The notes: a model not told the origin generated them from the letters alone. 25,472 bases of DNA from RZYP01 sp964386405 (GCA_964386405.1 CAYLRW010000020.1:1-25472); one strand, 5' to 3'. Positions 7,958 through 15,637 are shown, counted from the first letter of the stretch. Numbers and translations: made by a program.

Positions 7958-9565
7958 TTAAAATTCTCCCAAAACCAGTTGGCTGATATTTTTAGAGTGG
8001 TCGGATACCCTTTTCATATTGATCAGTAGTTCCAGCATGACGAAACCGGCAGCCGGATTACAGATTTTATCGTTTAGCCTGGCCACATGATTTTTGCGCA
8101 TTTCTTTCTGGTATAGTTTTACTTCACGAGAAACTGCAAGTGAAGCACGCGCCAAGTCACGATCATTAGTTTCCAATGCCTTCAAGGCTTTGCTGCTGGC
8201 ATCCAGGACCAGAACTCCCAAATGCTTAAGCTCCTCCTGTGCTGCCGGTGAGAACTCGACACCATCCTCACGCATATTGCGAACTTTCTTGGCAATAATT
8301 TCTGCATGATCGCCGATACGTTCAATATCATTACAGGCATGCAAAAGCCCTGTATGTACTGCGGCGAGATCCATACTCATCTGGTTTTCCGACATTTGCG
8401 TCAGATATCTGGTTATTTCATCTTCCAGAATATCGACAACTGGCTCATGCTCCAGTATATATTCGATTTTCTTGCTGTCCTTGTCTTCAATGGCACTAAA
8501 GGCCAATTCAATGTTATGCCAAGCCATATTGCCCATGCGCACGACTTCTTTGGTGGCCAGCTGCATCGCAAGGCTTGGTGTGCCAAGCATATTTACATCC
8601 AAGAATAAAGGCTTTCTGGAAATTACAACATCTTTGCCCGGCACCAGCAATTCTATGAAAGCAACAAATTGATTGGTTATTGGCAGGAAAATAACAGTAC
8701 TCAAAAGATTAAAGGCCGTATGGGAGTTGGCAATCTGTCTCGCAATATCTCCTTCCGGCGAAATATAAAGAACAAAATCGACAAACCAGCCCATAAAGAT
8801 AATAAAGATGATGCTGCCGATCAAATTATACAAAACATGTGAATATGCAACCCTTTTAGCTGCACGGTTGGCCCTGAGCGAAGCCAGAACCGACGTGATA
8901 CAAGTACCTACATTATCACCAAGCATAACAGGAATAGCGCCTTCGAGCGGTATCAGCCCCTGACTTGCCATTGCCATCAAGATACCAATGGTTGCCGTAC
9001 TGGATTGCACGACGCAGGTCATCACCGTACCGGCTAATAAACCAATGAGAGGATTGTCAGCAAAAGTTGCGATGAAATCCACAAAACCCTGATACTTTCT
9101 TAAAGGAGCAACTGCATTCCCCATCATCTGCATACCCAGCATCATAATACCGAAGCCCATCATGATCTGTCCGGAATACTTCAGTTTTTTGCCTTTGGCA
9201 ATGATATTCAGACCAAACCCCAAAGCTATAAATACAGTCACAAAGTCAGTCACTTTAAAAGCAATCAATTGAGCTGTTACAGTAGTACCAAGATTAGCAC
9301 CCATAACAATACCAAAAGCTTGCTTCAAAGTCATCAGACCGGCATTGACCATACTTACTGTCATTATGGTAGTAATACCGCTTGACTGTAGTACAGCGGC
9401 TACCACGGTACCGAGCAAGACTCCGTACATCACGCGTCCGGCTAAAACTTCAAAAAGTCTTTGCAGTCGATCCTCTGCAACCTTCTGCATCCCATCACTC
9501 ATCAACTGCATCCCATACAAGAGCAAAGCCAAGCCGCCGAGAAAAGCAAAGAAAAGGAGATACAT
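7958..9565 (-). CDS. Na+/phosphate cotransporter with PhoU-like domain
   Basis: This protein belongs to the NptA/SLC34-like family that takes up phosphate with sodium across the cytoplasmic membrane. In the 535-residue form there are about eight membrane segments with the two inverted-repeat QSS signatures, VLQSSGITT (59-67) and VVQSSTATI (186-194), each followed by a conserved glycine/asparagine segment (GANLGTTVTA; GDNVGTCITS). From about residue 320 to the end lies a soluble helical PhoU-like region. A TTG start ten codons upstream is open, but a GGGGG site seven bases before the internal ATG (MYLLFFAF) favours 9565. No clear terminator follows; the tRNA-Gly promoter begins within 15 bases of its stop. 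Confidence 0.9.
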   Translation of the reverse strand: MYLLFFAFLGGLALLLYGMQLMSDGMQKVAEDRLQRLFEVLAGRVMYGVLLGTVVAAVLQSSGITTIMTVSMVNAGLMTLKQAFGIVMGANLGTTVTAQLIAFKVTDFVTVFIALGFGLNIIAKGKKLKYSGQIMMGFGIMMLGMQMMGNAVAPLRKYQGFVDFIATFADNPLIGLLAGTVMTCVVQSSTATIGILMAMASQGLIPLEGAIPVMLGDNVGTCITSVLASLRANRAAKRVAYSHVLYNLIGSIIFIIFMGWFVDFVLYISPEGDIARQIANSHTAFNLLSTVIFLPITNQFVAFIELLVPGKDVVISRKPLFLDVNMLGTPSLAMQLATKEVVRMGNMAWHNIELAFSAIEDKDSKKIEYILEHEPVVDILEDEITRYLTQMSENQMSMDLAAVHTGLLHACNDIERIGDHAEIIAKKVRNMREDGVEFSPAAQEELKHLGVLVLDASSKALKALETNDRDLARASLAVSREVKLYQKEMRKNHVARLNDKICNPAAGFVMLELLINMKRVSDHSKNISQLVLGEF

Positions 9566-9603
9566 TCTAAAGCCCCCATTAAACTTTTTTCCCAATTACA
9601 TGT

Positions 9604-9627
9604 ATTATATCAGAAATTTCATTTCTG
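9604..9627 (-). promoter_or_regulatory. Extended -10 promoter with dyad, Na/Pi cotransporter
   Basis: On the minus strand TG-A-TATAAT (-10 at 9604-9609) sits about 40 bases upstream of the cotransporter ATG. There is no good -35. The would-be spacer is filled by a perfect inverted repeat, CAGAAAT-TTC-ATTTCTG on the plus strand (9611-9627), well placed for an activator or repressor. It does not match a PhoB direct-repeat box. Confidence 0.6.
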
Positions 9628-9642
9628 CATATGTATTCTTTT

Positions 9643-9695
9643 CGCTAAACCCGCATCATGCCTAGCTCTACAGTATTTAGCGGTCCCTTTGGGAC
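9643..9695. other. Structured intergenic stretch, unknown role
   Basis: Two stem-loops sit side by side between the terminator of the small split gene and the cotransporter promoter: a 7-bp stem CGCTAAA/TTTAGCG enclosing 26 bases (9643-9682) and a 5-bp stem GTCCC-TTT-GGGAC (9683-9695). Neither has a T tract. Both lie outside the predicted transcripts. I do not recognise an RNA family. Confidence 0.3.
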
Positions 9696-9723
9696 ATCAT
9701 TTGTCCATGTTTTAGAAAAGAAA

Positions 9724-9753
9724 AAGTCCCCTCTTTTATAAAAGAGGGGACTT
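9724..9753 (-). terminator. Terminator after the small split gene
   Basis: A perfect 13-bp stem (AAGTCCCCTCTTT/AAAGAGGGGACTT) closes a 4-base loop and is followed on the minus strand by TTTTTCTTTTCT. It lies 21 bases past the stop of the downstream frame, which shows that the transcript of the split gene is meant to extend through both parts. Confidence 0.9.
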
Positions 9754-9774
9754 GATAAGGACAATAATCTTAGA

Positions 9775-10202
9775 TCATTCAGCTTTTTTAAGTTCCACCG
9801 GTGCAAATGCGAACTCACTAATCAAAGGCTTTTCACCTTTGACCTCAAAAGCAAAAATAATTTTTACTACTTGTGTTTTGGAAAAGCCAGCTAGATAAGT
9901 AACCCGATCACCTTGGTCAAATTTTTCGAGAACAACAAGTTTCTTTTCTTTCATGGTTCCAAAGTTATTGGCGATTTGGCTGCTTAATTTTTGCATAGCT
10001 GCAGCATCAACTTTTTTTGCAAACCAGGAGTGAAGTTAGAAGCTATCTCTTCATATGCTCCATTATTCTTATCAAGGATGGACAAAAATTTGTCAACGGC
10101 CTTTTCTTCATTACCCAAAATACTAGCATTACTTGCCGCTGAGCATATTGTGCCAAAGCCGAAAACGAAAACCAGTGCTAAAAACAAAACAATTTTTTTC
10201 AT
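9775..10202 (-). pseudogene. Small exported protein (DUF3887-like?), frame split at A7
   Basis: Two overlapping frames form one protein. The first (72 codons, 9984-10202) starts after a good AGGAGG site and has a signal peptide (MKKIVLFLALVFVFGFGTICSA, AxA-like cleavage). The second (9775-9996) continues the sequence but has no ribosome-binding site. They join at seven A residues (10012-10018 on the minus strand): one extra A, or a -1 ribosomal shift on the heptamer A_AAA_AAG, gives ...LQKKVDAAAMQKL... and a 142-residue product. The mature part, helical N-terminus then a beta-rich half, resembles NTF2-like DUF3887 proteins; that is a guess. Causes: assembly or sequencing error in the homopolymer, a real inactivating deletion, or a programmed shift. 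Its own promoter and terminator flank it. Confidence 0.65.
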
Positions 10203-10232
10203 AAAATCATCCTCCTATGTTTGCTTCTAAAG

Positions 10233-10268
10233 TACAAGCGTGCCTGCCACTGACAGAGCACGCTTGTA
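10233..10268 (-). terminator. Hairpin between PFOR and the split gene
   Basis: A perfect 11-bp stem (TACAAGCGTGC/GCACGCTTGTA) with a small inner stem lies about 40 bases after the PFOR stop. On the minus strand only ACTTTAG follows, so it is a poor intrinsic terminator. It starts almost exactly where transcription from the promoter at 10272 would begin, so it could instead be a 5' leader hairpin of the split gene, or it could serve both. Confidence 0.5.
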
Positions 10269-10271
10269 TAA

Positions 10272-10280
10272 ATTATAACA
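10272..10280 (-). promoter_or_regulatory. Extended -10 promoter of the small split gene
   Basis: Minus-strand TG-T-TATAAT (hexamer 10272-10277, TG at 10279-10280) lies between the PFOR stop and the hairpin. No convincing -35 is present. The leader to the AGGAGG site would be about 50 bases. Confidence 0.55.
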
Positions 10281-10309
10281 TACTAAGCAACAATAAGTTA
10301 TTCAGCGGA

Positions 10310-13300
10310 TTATTCTTTTCCTGCCAAGCGTTTGTAATTGCCTAATCTTTCCATCGCATCAGACTTGGTTTTCGCAAATAAAGCTTCTGCTGTTTCCGGG
10401 TATTGTTTTTTGAGGGAAGCATAACGCACTTCACCCATCAGGAATTCATGGAAATCTGCTGTTGGTTCCTTGGAATCAAGAACAAACGGATTCTCACCTT
10501 TTTCCTTCAGAGCAGGATTGAATCTGTACATTGCCCAATAGCCACATTCAACAGCTTTCTTAGTTTCCAGCTGGCTGTTGCCCATACCGCTCTTCAAGCC
10601 GTGATTGATACATGGTGAATAGGCGATGATGAGGGATGGTCCTGGATAAGCTTCTGCTTCAGCGATAGCTTTCAAAGTTTGGTTCTTATCTGCGCCCATG
10701 GCAATTTGTGCGACATACACGTAGCCATAGCTCATTGCCATCATGCCAAGATCTTTCTTCTTGGTCTTTTTGCCACTGGCAGCAAATTTTGCGATAGCTG
10801 CAGTTGGTGTTGATTTGGAAGACTGACCGCCGGTGTTGGAATATACTTCGGTATCAAAGACCAATACGTTGACGTCTTCACCGGAAGCAAGCACATGGTC
10901 AAGACCGCCGTAGCCAATATCATAAGCCCAACCGTCGCCGCCGAAGATCCAGTGAGAACGTTTCACAAAGAATCTGCTGTTAGCAGCTATTTCTTCCAGC
11001 AATGGTTGACCAGCTTTTTCTACAGCCAATAAAGCTTCCAGTTTTTCAGCGCGTTCACGAGAACCTTCACCTTCGTTGGCATTAGCAAGCCATTCTTCCA
11101 TAGCTGCTTTCAGTTCAGAGCTAACTGGTAGTGCAAGTGCCTCTTGTACCATATTTTCAACACGTTCACGTGATTGTTTTACGCCCAGGAACATACCTAA
11201 GCCATATTCAGCATTATCCTCGAACAAAGAATTTGCCCAGCTTGGACCGTGTCCTTTGCAGTTTTTCGTATAAGGCATGGAAGGAGCACTGGCGCCCCAG
11301 ATAGAAGTACAGCCTGTTGCGTTGGCAATCATCATGCGGTCACCGAACAATTGGGTAACGAGCTTAGCATACGGAGTTTCACCGCAGCCAGCACAAGCAC
11401 CGGAGAATTCGAGCAATGGCTGTTCAAATTGCACGCCTTTGACTGTTTTCTTGTTCATCGGGTTCGGTTTGACTGTAACGGTGTCAATAGCATAATTCCA
11501 TAGTGGCACTTGCTCCATTTGCGTGCTCAACGGTTTCATGACAATTGCTTTTTCCTTAGCCGGGCAAACCTGTACACAGTTGCCGCAACCAGCACAGTCC
11601 AAAGCGGAAACAGCTATGCGGAATTGCAAGTCTTTAGCACCGATAGCAGGCTTAGTTGTAAAACCAGCCGGAGCCGCCGCAACCTCTTCAGCTGTCGCCA
11701 GGACAGGACGGATAGAAGCATGCGGACAAACAAAGGCACATTGATTACATTGAATACAGTTATCGATTTGCCACTCAGGCACGTTAATTGCTATACCACG
11801 TTTTTCAAAAGTGGAAGTTCCGGACGGGAAAGTTCCATCAGCATGTTTTTGGAAAGCACTTACAGGCAGCTTGTCGCCTTCCATCCTGTTCATCGGTTCC
11901 AGAATATTCTTAGCGAAATTATCAGCTGAACCGATAGCAGCAACTTCTGTATCAACAGCCTCAGCCCAGCTGTCCGGCACGTTGATTTTGACAATGGCAT
12001 CTACGCCCTGATCAATTGCAGCGTAGTTCATGTTAAGAACACTCTGACCTTTCAAGCCATAGGAATGGTCAACAGCTTCTTTCAGATATTTGACAGCGTC
12101 TGCAACCGGAATGATATCAGCTAACTTAAAGAAGGCTGACTGCATGATCATATTGATGCGGCCGCCCAAGCCGATTTCTTCGGCAATTTTAACAGCATCA
12201 ATGGTGTAGAAGTTGATATTATTTTTAGCAATATATTTTTTCATAGCTGCCGGCAGATTTGCTTCCAATTCTTCCGCATTCCAGCGACAGTTCAACAGGA
12301 AGGTGCCATTTTTCTTCAAGCCGGCGAGAACATCATACTTGTTTACATATGATTGGTTATGGACAGCTACGAAATCAGCATAGTTAATCAGATAAGGTGC
12401 GCGAATCTGCTCATGTCCGAAACGCAAATGAGAAACAGTGATGCCGCCTGACTTCTTGGAATCATAGGAGAAGTAGCCTTGCGCATACATGTCGGTATAA
12501 TCGCCGATAATTTTGATCGCGCTCTTATTAGCACCAACAGTACCATCTGAACCAAGTCCCCAGAATTTACAGCTTTTTGTACCTTTAGGCGTAGTATCAA
12601 GTTCTTCAGTAACTGCCAGAGAAGTTGCAGTAACATCATCAACGATGCCAACCGTGAAATTATTCTTAGGTTCTGCCAAATCAAGATTAGCAAATACTGC
12701 TAGTACCTCTGACGGTGTCAGATCTTTGGAGCCTAAGCCATAACGGCCGCCAACAATCAGCGGATGCTCTGCCTGCGTATAGTAAACGCTGCGTACATCC
12801 AGGTATAATGGTTCGCCAAAAGCACCCGGTTCCTTGGTACGATCCAAGACAGCAATCTTTTTCACTGTCTTCGGCATGGCACTCAGGAAGTGTTTTGCTG
12901 AGAATGGGCGATAGAGATGTACCACCAAAAGGCCTACTTTTTCACCCTTAGCATTCAGATATTCCACAGTGGTCTGAATAGTTTCCGTGGCTGAACCCAT
13001 GGCAATGATAACTTTTTCAGCATCCGGAGCACCATAATAATTGAACAAACCATATTTACGACCAGTGATTTTGCTGATTTCATTCATATAATTTTCTACG
13101 ACTGCAGGCAGTTTTTCATAATAAGAATTTACTGCTTCGCGAGTTTGGAAATAAATATCAGGATTTTGCGCAGTACCACGGATAACCGGTTGATCAGGAT
13201 TGAGGCTGCGTGCTCTGAATTCAGCTACAGCTTCCTTGTCCAACAGTTTTTCCAAAGCATCATATTCCATAACTTCAACTTTTTGAACTTCATGAGAAGT

Positions 13301-13822
13301 TCTGAAACCATCGAAGAAATTAACAAAAGGAATACGACCGCTAATAGCAGATAAATGAGCAACAGCACTTAAATCCATTACTTCCTGCACGCTTCCTTCT
13401 GCCAAAAGAGCAAACCCAGTCTGACGAGCTGCCATCACATCCTGATGGTCACCAAAAATAGAAAGTGAACTGGCCGCCAAAGCGCGTGCCGATACTTGGA
13501 AAACAGCCGGCAATAGTTCGCCTGCCATTTTATACATATTAGGAATCATCAGGAGCAAGCCCTGAGAAGCCGTATAAGTTGTAGTAAGAGCGCCTGCCTG
13601 CAAGGAGCCGTGTACAGCTCCGGAAGCACCAGCCTCAGACTGCATTTCCATAACTTTTACTGTTTGTCCGAACAGGTTTTTTTTGCCTTGTGCTGCCCAT
13701 TCATCAGTTACTTCTGCCATTGGTGAAGATGGCGTAATTGGATAAATTGCGGCAACATCGGTGAAAGCATAAGATACATACGCAGCGGCGGTATTACCGT
13801 CCATAGTTTTCATTTTTGCCAT
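10310..13822 (-). CDS. nifJ: Pyruvate:ferredoxin (flavodoxin) oxidoreductase
   Basis: This is the single-chain homodimeric PFOR (1170 residues, usual size) that converts pyruvate and CoA to acetyl-CoA, CO2 and reduced ferredoxin in the cytosol; it is a hallmark of anaerobic metabolism. Visible in order: the pyruvate-binding domain (YPITPSSPMAE, 27-37), the transketolase-like domain II, the CoA region, a double 4Fe-4S ferredoxin insert (Cys689, 692, 695, 699 and Cys743, 746, 749, 753), the proximal-cluster motif CAGCGE (810-815), and the TPP site GDGWAYDIGYGG with DTEVYSNTGGQ near residue 970-1010. The ATG is preceded by a weak GAGGGA site; AAAATGAAAACTATGGACGG further on offers alternative starts. 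It has its own promoter and candidate operator and is monocistronic or weakly read through downstream. Confidence 0.97.
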   Translation of the reverse strand: MAKMKTMDGNTAAAYVSYAFTDVAAIYPITPSSPMAEVTDEWAAQGKKNLFGQTVKVMEMQSEAGASGAVHGSLQAGALTTTYTASQGLLLMIPNMYKMAGELLPAVFQVSARALAASSLSIFGDHQDVMAARQTGFALLAEGSVQEVMDLSAVAHLSAISGRIPFVNFFDGFRTSHEVQKVEVMEYDALEKLLDKEAVAEFRARSLNPDQPVIRGTAQNPDIYFQTREAVNSYYEKLPAVVENYMNEISKITGRKYGLFNYYGAPDAEKVIIAMGSATETIQTTVEYLNAKGEKVGLLVVHLYRPFSAKHFLSAMPKTVKKIAVLDRTKEPGAFGEPLYLDVRSVYYTQAEHPLIVGGRYGLGSKDLTPSEVLAVFANLDLAEPKNNFTVGIVDDVTATSLAVTEELDTTPKGTKSCKFWGLGSDGTVGANKSAIKIIGDYTDMYAQGYFSYDSKKSGGITVSHLRFGHEQIRAPYLINYADFVAVHNQSYVNKYDVLAGLKKNGTFLLNCRWNAEELEANLPAAMKKYIAKNNINFYTIDAVKIAEEIGLGGRINMIMQSAFFKLADIIPVADAVKYLKEAVDHSYGLKGQSVLNMNYAAIDQGVDAIVKINVPDSWAEAVDTEVAAIGSADNFAKNILEPMNRMEGDKLPVSAFQKHADGTFPSGTSTFEKRGIAINVPEWQIDNCIQCNQCAFVCPHASIRPVLATAEEVAAAPAGFTTKPAIGAKDLQFRIAVSALDCAGCGNCVQVCPAKEKAIVMKPLSTQMEQVPLWNYAIDTVTVKPNPMNKKTVKGVQFEQPLLEFSGACAGCGETPYAKLVTQLFGDRMMIANATGCTSIWGASAPSMPYTKNCKGHGPSWANSLFEDNAEYGLGMFLGVKQSRERVENMVQEALALPVSSELKAAMEEWLANANEGEGSRERAEKLEALLAVEKAGQPLLEEIAANSRFFVKRSHWIFGGDGWAYDIGYGGLDHVLASGEDVNVLVFDTEVYSNTGGQSSKSTPTAAIAKFAASGKKTKKKDLGMMAMSYGYVYVAQIAMGADKNQTLKAIAEAEAYPGPSLIIAYSPCINHGLKSGMGNSQLETKKAVECGYWAMYRFNPALKEKGENPFVLDSKEPTADFHEFLMGEVRYASLKKQYPETAEALFAKTKSDAMERLGNYKRLAGKE

Positions 13823-13854
13823 GTTGGTTCCCTCATCTTTCTCTTTAGATTAAA

Positions 13855-13893
13855 TTAACCTACTACCGCTAAGATTGCTAAAACAGCTATCAT
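13855..13893 (-). CDS. Possible 12-codon hydrophobic frame in the PFOR leader
   Basis: Within the PFOR leader an ATG opens MIAVLAILAVVG, then a stop 30 bases before the PFOR start. The same frame is open upstream (GKLFDCWAV precedes the Met) but has no ATG, GTG or TTG there, and no Shine-Dalgarno site is visible. It could be a leader peptide, the remnant of a small membrane protein, or chance. I list it only because the composition looks like a transmembrane helix. Confidence 0.2.
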   Translation of the reverse strand: MIAVLAILAVVG

Positions 13894-13941
13894 AACAGCC
13901 CAGCAGTCAAAAAGTTTGCCGGTTAAATGTAGGGTACACTT

Positions 13942-13970
13942 ATACTTATTTAGTATATACTAAAAAGTAT
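13942..13970. promoter_or_regulatory. Four-pentamer dyad array over the PFOR -10 box
   Basis: Plus-strand reading is ATACT-N5-AGTAT directly abutting ATACT-N4-AGTAT: two dyads side by side that together form a near-perfect 29-bp palindrome, with a 16-bp perfect core (TTTAGTATATACTAAA). It overlaps the -10 element of the PFOR promoter, a classic place for a repressor. It does not match Rex (TTGTGAA-type) or FNR consensus. The regulator is unknown; the GTATAC-like core would suit a GntR-type dimer, which is inference only. Confidence 0.6.
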
Positions 13971-13980
13971 GTGCTGTAAA
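13952..13980 (-). promoter_or_regulatory. Promoter of PFOR
   Basis: Minus-strand TTTACA (13975-13980) and TATACT (13952-13957) are 17 bases apart. The start would lie near 13945, giving a leader of about 120 bases. The gap 13823-14276 therefore contains, from left to right, this leader and promoter, about 100 bases of AT-rich sequence with nothing recognisable, and the divergent thiC promoter and riboswitch. Confidence 0.75.
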
Positions 13981-14081
13981 CTTTTGTAAAACCAGTTCTT
14001 ATACGAATAACGGAATGATTATCCGTCAAATTTTATTATATTATAGATTTGTCTTTTGGTCATTGTATTTCTCTAATTATT

Positions 14082-14111
14082 TTGCTAGACTTGTAGTTAG
14101 TTGAATATTAT
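14082..14111 (+). promoter_or_regulatory. Promoter of the TPP riboswitch-thiC transcript
   Basis: TTGCTA (14082-14087) and TATTAT (14106-14111) are 18 bases apart. The start would be near 14118, which is the first base of the aptamer P1 helix, a good fit. Confidence 0.65.
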
Positions 14112-14117
14112 TTACAT

Positions 14118-14201
14118 CCACTAGGGGAGCTTATAGGCTGAGAGACGAAATGTCGACCCTTGGAACCTGATTTCCGGATAATGCCGGCGGAGGGAAGTGG
14201 C
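14118..14201 (+). ncRNA. TPP riboswitch (THI element)
   Basis: The conserved thi-box is complete: P1 strands CCACT and AGTGG, GGGGAGC, GGCTGAGA, a GAC-GAAAT-GTC P3 arm, CCTTGGAACCTGAT, then GGATAATGCCGGCG and AGGGAAG. It precedes thiC, the usual target, and senses thiamine pyrophosphate to lower thiC expression when the cofactor is plentiful (family knowledge). A terminator hairpin follows within 20 bases, which suggests control by premature termination. Confidence 0.96.
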
Positions 14202-14221
14202 ACCTATTCTGCTTTCCCCAG

Positions 14222-14256
14222 CCGTTTCCGATAAGATGGAAACGGTTATTTTATTT
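14222..14256 (+). terminator. Riboswitch-controlled terminator before thiC
   Basis: The stem CCGTTTCC/GGAAACGG closes an 8-base loop and is followed by TTATTTTATTTATT. It stands between the TPP aptamer and the thiC ribosome-binding site (AAAGGAG), so it is most likely the OFF-state terminator. Formation without TPP would be blocked by upstream pairing, which I did not model. Confidence 0.75.
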
Positions 14257-14276
14257 ATTACAAAGGAGCGTAAAAT

Positions 14277-15578
14277 ATGCTTACACAAATGCAGTCCGCA
14301 CGACAAGGTATTATTACAGAGGCTATGCTAATAGTCGCAGCCAAAGAAAATCTATCTGCAGAAGCGATCCGTGCCGGCGTTGCAGAAGGCAGTATCGCCA
14401 TCTGTGCCAATCCTAATCATAAGAATCTTGATCCACGAGGCGTAGGCAAGGGTCTGACAACCAAAGTCAATGCTAACATCGGTACTTCCAGTTCCTATCC
14501 TGACCCACAGCCGGAACTGCTCAAGCTAGCCGCAGCAATTGAAGCTGGTGCCGACGCAGTCATGGATCTCAGTACCGGTGATAACATTGAAGCTTCCCGC
14601 CGGGCAATTATTGAAGCTTCCACCGTCATGGTCGGTACGGTACCTATTTATCAGGCGACTGTTGAAGCAATTAAGAAACACGGTGCCGTTGTCCATATGA
14701 CGAAGGAAGATTTATTTACTGTTATTGAACAACAGGCGAAAGATGGTGCTGATTTCATGACCATCCATTGCGGCATCAATCGCAATGTGTTAAAAGCGTT
14801 GCTTACTGAAGGACGTGTGATGGACGTCGTCAGCCGCGGCGGTTCTTTTATTACCGGCTGGATGCTTCACAATGATCAGGAAAATCCGCTCTATGAATAC
14901 TACGATGAAATTCTTGATATCTGTGCCAAATACGACGTTGTCATCAGCCTAGGCGATGGCCTGAGACCAGGCTGCCTTGCCGATGCGACTGACAGAGCGC
15001 AAATACAGGAGCTGATCAACCTTGGTGAATTAACTGATCGCGCCTGGGCCAAAGGTGTACAAGTCATGGTTGAAGGTCCTGGACATGTACCGTACAATCA
15101 GATTGCAGCTAATATCCAATTGCAGAAAAGTCTCTGCAAAAATGCTCCTTTCTACGTACTCGGGCCACTAGTAACAGACGTCGCTCCCGGTTACGACCAC
15201 ATTACCTCAGCCATCGGTGGAACTCTGGCCGGTGCTGCCGGTGCTGATTTTCTCTGTTATGTCACCCCTGCTGAACATCTCGGTCTGCCTGACATCAATG
15301 ACGTTCGTGAAGGTGTAATTGCCACACGTATCGCCGCTCATGCCGCCGATATAGCCAAAGGTGTTCCCGGAGCTCTGGAATGGGATTTGAAAATGGCGAA
15401 AGCCCGCAAAGAACTTAACTGGCCGGAACAAATCAAGCTGGCTATTGACCCGATTAAAGCACAGCGTTATCGCACTGAAAAAAATAAGGCCGATGACGAA
15501 GCCTGCTCCATGTGCGGTGACTATTGCGCCGTAAAAATCGTGGAAGAATATTTACAGGCAGCACGCAACAAGAATTAA
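14277..15578 (+). CDS. thiC: Phosphomethylpyrimidine synthase ThiC
   Basis: ThiC is a radical SAM enzyme that rearranges aminoimidazole ribotide into the HMP-phosphate pyrimidine of thiamine. At 433 residues this is the short form common in anaerobes and archaea, without the long N-terminal extension of E. coli ThiC (631 residues). Family signatures are visible: NANIGTSS near residue 67, VMDLSTGDN near 97, HCGINR near 162, EGPGHVP near 265 and, at the C-terminus, the cluster motif CSMCGDYC (Cys410, 413, 417). AAAGGAG ten bases before ATG fixes the start. It is alone in its unit here; other thi genes are not in the window. Confidence 0.97.
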   Translation: MLTQMQSARQGIITEAMLIVAAKENLSAEAIRAGVAEGSIAICANPNHKNLDPRGVGKGLTTKVNANIGTSSSYPDPQPELLKLAAAIEAGADAVMDLSTGDNIEASRRAIIEASTVMVGTVPIYQATVEAIKKHGAVVHMTKEDLFTVIEQQAKDGADFMTIHCGINRNVLKALLTEGRVMDVVSRGGSFITGWMLHNDQENPLYEYYDEILDICAKYDVVISLGDGLRPGCLADATDRAQIQELINLGELTDRAWAKGVQVMVEGPGHVPYNQIAANIQLQKSLCKNAPFYVLGPLVTDVAPGYDHITSAIGGTLAGAAGADFLCYVTPAEHLGLPDINDVREGVIATRIAAHAADIAKGVPGALEWDLKMAKARKELNWPEQIKLAIDPIKAQRYRTEKNKADDEACSMCGDYCAVKIVEEYLQAARNKN

Positions 15579-15597
15579 ATAATTAACAGTAAAATAG

Positions 15598-15633
15598 CAA
15601 AAGCATCTATGCCATGGGCATAGATGCTTTTTT
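15598..15633. terminator. Bidirectional terminator between thiC and gerM
   Basis: A perfect 13-bp stem (AAGCATCTATGCC/GGCATAGATGCTT) with a 3-base loop is flanked by a T tract on the plus strand and a shorter TTTT on the minus strand. It lies 20 bases after thiC and just before the end of the converging GerMN gene, so it can end both transcripts. Confidence 0.92.
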
Positions 15634-15637
15634 GTGA

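Noticed and set aside
9566..9595. TTG at 9595 as the start of the Na/Pi cotransporter.
   Set aside because: The added ten residues contain the ribosome-binding site (GGGGG) of the internal ATG, which begins directly with the first membrane helix.
13949..13964. The PFOR palindrome as a Rex or FNR site.
   Set aside because: TTTAGTATATACTAAA lacks the TTGTGA/TTGT and TTGAT half-site bases of those families.
14121..14306. A minus-strand open frame over the thiC leader.
   Set aside because: It is the complement of the TPP aptamer and the thiC start; the structural RNA explains the sequence.
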